A stretch of 64,000 nt of DNA from DALYDK01 sp031973215 (lineage in GTDB: Bacteria > Patescibacteriota > Saccharimonadia > Saccharimonadales > CAIOMD01). The stretch spans positions 62,001 through 126,000 of the forward strand of contig DALYDK010000001.1 of the NCBI GenBank assembly GCA_031973215.1, given 5' to 3'. Position 1 is the first letter of the stretch. Each line of letters opens with the position of its first letter. The notes under the pieces are model-generated. The model made no database searches and had not been told where the DNA came from. It saw nothing but the letters and a program-made list of their open reading frames with translations. Made by a program: the position numbers and the translations under genes. This document shows positions 59,487-64,000 of the stretch, one piece after another.

Positions 59487-59511
59487 AATGTTATATTGTA
59501 GCCCAAAAGGC

Positions 59512-60627
59512 TTAATTTAGCGCCCTAGAGTTGCCGGAGACTTCTTGTTTGACTGTATCCCAAATACTTGGATCGTTAAATTGGGTTTTACGCCAGTACC
59601 ACCATTCTCCTCCCCAGGTATAGATATCTTCTGTTCCAATTTTTTTAACAAATGTAAAGTTCTTGTTTATTTGTTTAGGGCTCATGGAGCGGTTTTGTTC
59701 TTCTAGGCTAAGGTCTTTTGTGGCCTTTGGTCCCCAAGGCTCAACCTGAAGCTCGTGAACGAAAAAGTCACGGTCTTTTATGATTTTTATGGCAGTTGCT
59801 CTGGCCTTGTGGTACCAAACTGGAGTTGGGTATGTTAAGTAAAAATGTATTGGTGTTTTGTCGTTCCAGACAATTCGATAGACACTAAAACCATACTTAT
59901 CTGGTACGGGTTGTCCGGCCGGAAAGCCGTGTTGATCGCTTAGGCTCATATAAACTGGGTGGTTAGGGTCATTATTCTTAGCTAAATTGAACTCTTCAAT
60001 TAAGCGATCTGTACTTGCCGCCCCAGGACACTCTCCGAACCAAGCATTTTTGGCCTCGTTTTCTAGCTGGTAACTGCCTAGGGCTGGGTGATTTTTGTAA
60101 CGATTTTGGACAACTGTGATGTAGTTATTTAGCGCTGCTTGCCATTCGTCGGTGCCGTAACCAATTTCTTTGGCCCAAGCCGGCTGATGACACTCTGGCC
60201 ACCTTGGTTGCCTAAAACCTAGCCCTAAAGAAACTTTGGCTCCCCTTTTCGCGGCTTCATCCATTTGCCAGTCTAGGTCGCTAAAATTATACTGACCCTT
60301 CACGGCTTCGCTTTCATCCCAGTAGCTCATAAGTCTAAGGTTCTTAAAGCCCATATCGTCTAATAGTGCGGTGTAATTTGCCTGCCAGTCGTTACCTAGT
60401 TCTTTAGCGTATTTTATTGAAAAGCTTGCTCCGTAATTTGGGTTTTTAACTTTTGGCCAAAGAAAATCGCTTAAGTTGCTTAAACCAACTAAAAGTAGTA
60501 TTGCAGTTGGGACAGCAATAGCAACAAGAAGCCACCTGTTTAATCCCTTTCTTTTTAGGGCTTTTTTTGAGCTCTCGGTAATTTTCTGACGGCGATTTTG
60601 CTTTTTTAAGGGCTTTTTATTAACCAT
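59512..60627 (-). CDS. Membrane-anchored clan GH-A-like glycoside hydrolase
   Basis: A 371-aa protein from the ATG 60627 (a longer frame to 60768 would run through the divergent gene). A basic N-terminus and one transmembrane segment (about 29-50) lead to a TIM-barrel-like domain. SYQLENEAKNAW supplies an NE acid/base (E191) and VHELQVEPWG a candidate nucleophile (E292 or E296), the GH-A pattern of GH5/GH39/GH42-type enzymes. Substrate unknown. The TATAAT box lies 7 nt before the start. Confidence 0.7.
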   Translation of the reverse strand: MVNKKPLKKQNRRQKITESSKKALKRKGLNRWLLVAIAVPTAILLLVGLSNLSDFLWPKVKNPNYGASFSIKYAKELGNDWQANYTALLDDMGFKNLRLMSYWDESEAVKGQYNFSDLDWQMDEAAKRGAKVSLGLGFRQPRWPECHQPAWAKEIGYGTDEWQAALNNYITVVQNRYKNHPALGSYQLENEAKNAWFGECPGAASTDRLIEEFNLAKNNDPNHPVYMSLSDQHGFPAGQPVPDKYGFSVYRIVWNDKTPIHFYLTYPTPVWYHKARATAIKIIKDRDFFVHELQVEPWGPKATKDLSLEEQNRSMSPKQINKNFTFVKKIGTEDIYTWGGEWWYWRKTQFNDPSIWDTVKQEVSGNSRALN

Positions 60628-60634
60628 TAGTATC

Positions 60635-60663
60635 ATTATATCACCGTTAATATGGCTTATAAT
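60635..60663. promoter_or_regulatory. Back-to-back promoters for two divergent leaderless genes
   Basis: On the minus strand TATAAT (60640-60635) ends 7 nt before the glycosidase ATG; on the + strand TATAAT (60658-60663) ends 6 nt before the glycosyltransferase ATG at 60670. A transcription start 6-7 nt after a -10 box falls on the start codon, so both messages are predicted to be leaderless. Confidence 0.6.
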
Positions 60664-60669
60664 AGCAAT

Positions 60670-61923
60670 ATGAAGATTGGCTTGTTCTCTGATAGCTATC
60701 ATCCTTCGACTAATGGGATTGTAGTGGTTATTGATGTACTTTATAAAAATCTTGAAAGCATGGGTCACGAAGTCGTCGTTGTTGCGCCTAGGCCAGGGCT
60801 TAGATCAAAGAAATCGCTTGATATACCAGGTAAAAAAGTACTTTGGATTCCGGCCATAGAGGGCTTATTTTTTGATGAATATTTAACAAGTGTATTTTCA
60901 CCCACCCGAACAGTTAAAAAAATAGAAGAAGAAAATTTAGATGCAGTTATAATATTTACTCCAGCACAAGTAGGTTTATTGGGCGCATATATAGCCAAAA
61001 AGAACAATATTCCTTTAGTTGAACAATATTCTACAGATTTGGCGGGCTATATAAGCAAATACCCTAGCACTATTGTTGGGATGTTTGCGCTGTCTTTGTC
61101 TGCGCCATTTGCCCTAAAACTTAAGATTAAGGATATTGCATATATTTCAAGAGCAATCTTAAGGTTTAAAAAAGATGAAAACCAAACCTGGAGTGGAGCG
61201 ACAGTAACAAAGATATTAACAGTCATGCATAACAACACTGACTTTGTTATTGCATTATCAGAAAAACTATTTAGGCAAATGAAAAAAGATGGAGTAACCG
61301 CCAAAATGAAAGTTATTCCTACGGGTGTTAATGCTTTACCGTCAGATGCACTTAAGTCTGAAAAATTCAGAAAAAATCTTGGCATAGCAACAGAAGACAA
61401 AGTAGTTTTATACGCTGGTCGTTTAGGGGAGGAAAAAAACTTAGACTTATTAATTGATTCATTTATTGAGATAGCTCCGAAAGACTCTAGCTATAAGTTA
61501 GTTTTTGTTGGAGATTTTAAATATCGGCCTGTGCTTGAGAACAAGGCCGAAGAATCTGGGTTTTCGGAACAAATTATTTTTGCCGGTAGACTGCCACGTC
61601 AAGACTTAGGATATGCATATGGAGCCGCAGATGTTTTTGCCTTCCCTTCCATGACCGATACTCAAGGGCTTGTTTTAAACGAAGCCGCCCACGCAGGCCT
61701 GCCTATTGTCTGGTGTGATGAATTTGTTAATGGAGTAGTTAAAGACAAAGTAAATGGAATATTAGCTAAAAATAATATCGAAAGCTTTAGGAGTGCTTTA
61801 CAAAAATTATTAGCTAACGATGAACTTAGAAGAAAATACTCTAAAAAAAGCACAATTCTAGCTAAAAACTATTCTGAAGAGAAAATGACCAAAGAGCTAA
61901 TAAATGCTCTGCATTCTTTATAG
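60670..61923 (+). CDS. GT4-family glycosyltransferase
   Basis: A 417-aa protein from ATG 60670, in a GT-B fold. MKIGLFSDSYHPSTNGIV starts the acceptor domain, and the donor domain has YAGRLGEEKNLDLLI, FVGDF and DVFAFPSMTDTQGLVLNEAAHAGLPIV (family E-x7-E). Resembles enzymes making glycolipids such as alpha-mannosyl- or diglucosyl-diacylglycerol. It is likely to decorate envelope lipids. Convergent with the nuclease gene, 6-base overlap. Confidence 0.85.
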   Translation: MKIGLFSDSYHPSTNGIVVVIDVLYKNLESMGHEVVVVAPRPGLRSKKSLDIPGKKVLWIPAIEGLFFDEYLTSVFSPTRTVKKIEEENLDAVIIFTPAQVGLLGAYIAKKNNIPLVEQYSTDLAGYISKYPSTIVGMFALSLSAPFALKLKIKDIAYISRAILRFKKDENQTWSGATVTKILTVMHNNTDFVIALSEKLFRQMKKDGVTAKMKVIPTGVNALPSDALKSEKFRKNLGIATEDKVVLYAGRLGEEKNLDLLIDSFIEIAPKDSSYKLVFVGDFKYRPVLENKAEESGFSEQIIFAGRLPRQDLGYAYGAADVFAFPSMTDTQGLVLNEAAHAGLPIVWCDEFVNGVVKDKVNGILAKNNIESFRSALQKLLANDELRRKYSKKSTILAKNYSEEKMTKELINALHSL

Positions 61924-62484
61924 CTGGTTGGTTTTATTCCGACCGTTTTCGTCTTTAATGGTGCATTCTCCTGCCCAAAGTCCAATGTTTTGTGATTTTG
62001 CTTCGGACTGTAGTTGTCTAAATTCATCTGCTTTAGTGAACGGAAAACTTAAGTAGGCAAACGCGAAACCTTGTTTTATTAGCTCTGCATTATATAAAAT
62101 GCCATCTTTTGTGTATACATATCTAAGCAGTCTTTGGTATCTATCTCTATTTTGGTTCAAGGGGTCTGGCTCTAGTTTTACTTCTTTGTTTAGTAAGTTT
62201 TTTGTGGAATATTCACTTGCTTGTTTCCCAAAACATTCAACCGGGCTGCCAGGTTTATGGGTTTCGGGTGTATCAACTCCAATCATTCTAATTTTTTCTT
62301 CTCTGCCGTCCATATTTACGGCAATTGTGTCACCATCGTACACTTTTGTGACTATATAGAATCCCGGACTTGCTTTAGTTACAATTAGTTTGTCAGAGTT
62401 TAGGTTTGTTTGCGGAAGCACTACATATATGACCAACCATGCCAAAACAGCAACAAACCCTAATATTAGATTTTTATATTTCAT
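61918..62484 (-). CDS. Thermonuclease-like (TNase/SNase) secreted nuclease
   Basis: A 188-aa protein with an N-terminal signal anchor (about 5-24) and an SNase domain: VYDGDTIAV, IRMIGVDTPET (catalytic R66, E74) and DRYQRLLRYVY (R118). All three key residues are present. Likely degrades extracellular DNA or RNA as a nucleotide source, fitting an episymbiont lifestyle. Confidence 0.9.
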   Translation of the reverse strand: MKYKNLILGFVAVLAWLVIYVVLPQTNLNSDKLIVTKASPGFYIVTKVYDGDTIAVNMDGREEKIRMIGVDTPETHKPGSPVECFGKQASEYSTKNLLNKEVKLEPDPLNQNRDRYQRLLRYVYTKDGILYNAELIKQGFAFAYLSFPFTKADEFRQLQSEAKSQNIGLWAGECTIKDENGRNKTNQL

Positions 62485-62507
62485 ATAATGAACTACTATA
62501 AATAATT

Positions 62508-63128
62508 ATGGATCTAATTCAAAAATACTTTTCGGATCTTAACCGTGAACAAGTGGACCAGCTTTCTGCTTTAAGTTCTTTGTACTATGAATGGAACAAT
62601 AAGGTTAATGTAATTTCTAGAAAAGATATAGACAATTTATACGAAAGGCATGTGCTACATAGCTTGGCAATTGCTAAATTCATAAGCTTTAAAGATGGAA
62701 CAGCAGTACTTGATTTTGGCACTGGTGGCGGCTTTCCCGGAATACCATTGGCCATTATGTTCCCTAAGGTTAAATTTACACTTGTAGATTCAATAGGTAA
62801 AAAAATTAATGTCGTTAATAACATATATAATGAACTTGGCTTAGATAATGTAGTAACTCATAATGGCAGAATAGAAGAAATAAATGGCCAGTACGAATTC
62901 TTTGTTTCTAGGGCGGTAACTAAACTAGACACTGCCTGGGGCTGGATTGGTAATAAAATAGACAGTCATGACAATAACGAGCTTAAGAACGGGCTAATTT
63001 ACCTTAAGGGCGGAGACATCGAAGCCGAAAAACCGAACAAGACTATTGTTCAGCAGTACCCTGTTAAGCAGTGGTTTAATGAGCCATTTTTTAGTGATAA
63101 AGGACTTGTATACATTACGAAACAATAA
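62508..63128 (+). CDS. rsmG: 16S rRNA (guanine(527)-N(7))-methyltransferase RsmG
   Basis: A 206-aa protein. KVNVISRKDIDNLYERHVLHSL, the SAM motif DFGTGGGFPGIPLAI, VDSIGKKINVVN, and SRAVTKLD are standard for RsmG/GidB. The TATAAA box lies 5 nt before the ATG, so the message may be leaderless. Confidence 0.95.
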   Translation: MDLIQKYFSDLNREQVDQLSALSSLYYEWNNKVNVISRKDIDNLYERHVLHSLAIAKFISFKDGTAVLDFGTGGGFPGIPLAIMFPKVKFTLVDSIGKKINVVNNIYNELGLDNVVTHNGRIEEINGQYEFFVSRAVTKLDTAWGWIGNKIDSHDNNELKNGLIYLKGGDIEAEKPNKTIVQQYPVKQWFNEPFFSDKGLVYITKQ

Positions 63129-63134
63129 AAAAAG

Positions 63135-63164
63135 TCGAGGTTCCGCGTAGACCTCGACCTTTGT
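63135..63164 (+). terminator. Intrinsic terminator of rsmG
   Basis: GTCGAGGT (63135-63142) pairs with ACCTCGAC (63152-63159) around a 9-nt loop, preceded by an A-run and followed by T-rich sequence. Confidence 0.7.
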
Positions 63165-63307
63165 TGTTCGAAAGTTTTTGTTCTAACTACTAGGTTACGC
63201 TTGCTGGCTAATTATGTAAATGCTTTTGTAGAAAAAGTTACTACGATACACCTTAGATATTGTATAAAAAACTACGAAACAGGCCATTGGAATTATTTTC
63301 ATAAATA

Positions 63308-63532
63308 AAGAGCAGCCGGTTCTAATGCTGTTTATCATAATTTCTTGGTGTGGATGCAAGTTGCAACAAAGGAGGGAGTTACCAACTTGCCGAAACTATG
63401 AAAGCTTGCATAGTGGCTGCTCTATCGTAGGGCCCCTGATGCCGCTAAGATGACACTAAATTCCGAACATATTTGCAAAACGGAAAAGGTCTCTTAGCGA
63501 GGTTGCCCTCGTTCTGTTAGCGGCGAATTATC
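63308..63532 (-). ncRNA. Candidate structured RNA, about 225 nt
   Basis: A non-coding stretch full of perfect helices. Domain 1: GCCGCTAA/TTAGCGGC (63524-63517 with 63448-63441) encloses CGAGG-GCAA-CCTCG (63511-63498) and TTCCG/CGGAA (63485-63461). Domain 2: AGAGCAGCC/GGCTGCTCT (63423-63415 with 63317-63309) encloses ACTATG/CATAGT and GCAAGTT/AACTTGC. The GCAA tetraloop is GNRA only on the minus strand, and a T-rich tail (TTATTTA) follows on that strand. Possible -35/-10 (TTGAAT/CATTAT) lies at 63576-63548. No known class recognised; strand is inferred. Confidence 0.5.
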
Positions 63533-63567
63533 ACTCGCTACAATATAATAATGCGCTTAAATTTGGC

Positions 63568-63792
63568 CTAATTCAATATAGATTTTTGGTACTTTTCGGG
63601 CAAATTTTCTTGCAACCAAGAGTCGACATACTCATCATCAATTTTGCCTTGGTGTAGTAGTGTCATTAATATGTCTGCTTCGGCTAGTCTTTCTTCAAAC
63701 GTTTTTGTAAGTGTATTCATTTCCAGTTCTGGTTGGACATAGAAATCGGGCATCCCCGGCAGAATTGGTTGTTCATATTTTGGCATGTTCAT
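63568..63792 (-). CDS. Small hypothetical protein, 74 aa
   Basis: A 74-aa soluble protein: Pro-rich start (PILPGMPDFYVQPELEM), then two likely helices (TKTFEERLAEADILMTLLHQG and DDEYVDSWLQENLPEKYQ). No known family. Start ATG at 63792 or 63786. The two-helix end looks like an interaction module. Function unknown. Confidence 0.5.
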   Translation of the reverse strand: MNMPKYEQPILPGMPDFYVQPELEMNTLTKTFEERLAEADILMTLLHQGKIDDEYVDSWLQENLPEKYQKSILN

Positions 63793-63838
63793 CCTACTTA
63801 TATCTTATTGATAATAAAATATCATTAATATTAATTCA

Positions 63839-64000
63839 TTAAAAGTCTATGCCGTCGTTGGCTAGGAATTTGTCGTCAAAGTGATGTTTAATTTTCGTCA
63901 TATTAGTCGCTATGTCTACCTTGCTAAGCAGTTTTTCGGGAAAGTTTCGACCAGTAAGACACAAACTAGTTGATGAAGCTTTATTATCGATTAATTCTTT
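63839..64000 (-). CDS. Corrinoid (cob(I)alamin) adenosyltransferase, C-terminal end only
   Basis: The reading frame enters from the right edge and ends at TAA 63839-63841. Its last 53 residues include LCLTGRNFPEKLL, then KVDIATNMTKIKHHFDD and a final ANDGIDF, matching the C-terminus of CobO/BtuR-type adenosyltransferases (TGRNAPE, then E-M-x-K-x-KHP-F, then GIDF). These enzymes make adenosylcobalamin. Partial, so the P-loop cannot be checked. Confidence 0.75.
   Translation of the reverse strand, partial: KELIDNKASSTSLCLTGRNFPEKLLSKVDIATNMTKIKHHFDDKFLANDGIDF

Noticed and set aside
1..64000. Alternative genetic code with UGA as glycine
   Set aside because: TGA is used as a true stop, for example in the overlaps mraY/ftsW (ATGA) and murG/ftsQ (TTGA), and family proteins end correctly at TGA.
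1..64000. CRISPR arrays, insertion sequences, prophage
   Set aside because: No regularly spaced repeat array, transposase, integrase or phage structural gene was seen on either strand.

Overview
The window looks like a chromosome segment from a Candidate Phyla Radiation (Patescibacteria) bacterium, most likely Saccharibacteria (TM7) or a close relative. Support: AT-rich DNA with short gaps, a reduced division/cell-wall cluster that runs mraZ-rsmH-ftsL-ftsI-mraY-ftsW-murG-ftsQ and then stops, a malic enzyme, a sortase, a type IV secretion-type ATPase, DUF5665/DUF475/DUF3048 proteins, and several lineage-type hypothetical proteins. UGA is a normal stop codon, so this is not a Gracilibacteria/Absconditabacteria code. 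The lineage call is inference; there is no 16S rRNA gene in the window.

Layout. 1-9.6 kb (+): the 3' end of yvcK, a 58-codon gene, then the mraZ-led cluster behind a promoter carrying four MraZ boxes. 9.6-10.3 kb: a non-coding convergent gap with TGTTCG repeats. 10.3-16.1 kb (-): a transglutaminase-like protein, a repeat winged-helix protein, a VirB4/HerA-type ATPase, and a sigma-region-4/HARE-HTH fusion. 16.4-26.2 kb (mostly -): topA, dprA, pth, der, a Crp/Fnr regulator (+), a pseudouridine synthase, and a histidine kinase with a response regulator that has a very long disordered tail. 26.3-33.5 kb (+): a P-loop kinase, tRNA-Glu preceded by two broken tRNA-Glu copies, a lone argH, a HAD phosphatase, tiny genes, a Y-family polymerase with a small partner, and a VIT-family transporter. 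33.5-39.3 kb: rplY, malic enzyme, CAP protein, Bax-inhibitor-1 family, alpha/beta hydrolase, frr, CPBP protease.

39.3-40.4 kb (-): the most striking part of the window. Two tandem, paralogous, GC-rich non-coding RNA genes of about 470 and 494 nt each have a near-perfect sigma-70 promoter (TTGACA, 17 bp, TATAAT or TATCAT), a 5' GNRA hairpin, helices that co-vary between the copies, and an identical 3' end with an intrinsic terminator. I do not recognise the family.

40.4-57.5 kb: an Abhydrolase_9-type membrane protein, small membrane proteins, a probable operon DUF4367-gltX-DUF3048-histidine kinase-response regulator-DUF475, a PEGA-domain protein, a sortase, tRNA-Leu, a putative nuclease-fold protein, an NnrD-like protein, a HAD-IB phosphatase, a guanylate-kinase-like protein and exonuclease III. 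57.5-58.8 kb: a visibly GC-rich SPFH-domain gene bracketed by strong RNA structures. 59-64 kb: smpB, a GH-A-like glycosidase divergent from a GT4 glycosyltransferase, a thermonuclease, rsmG, a further candidate structured RNA, a small gene and the 3' end of a corrinoid adenosyltransferase.

Themes: envelope building and division; surface display and secretion (sortase, CAP, secretion ATPase); two kinase/receiver pairs whose receivers lack an output domain; and an unusual load of structured RNA in the few larger gaps. Several genes have a TATAAT-like box 6-8 nt before the start codon, suggesting leaderless transcripts.
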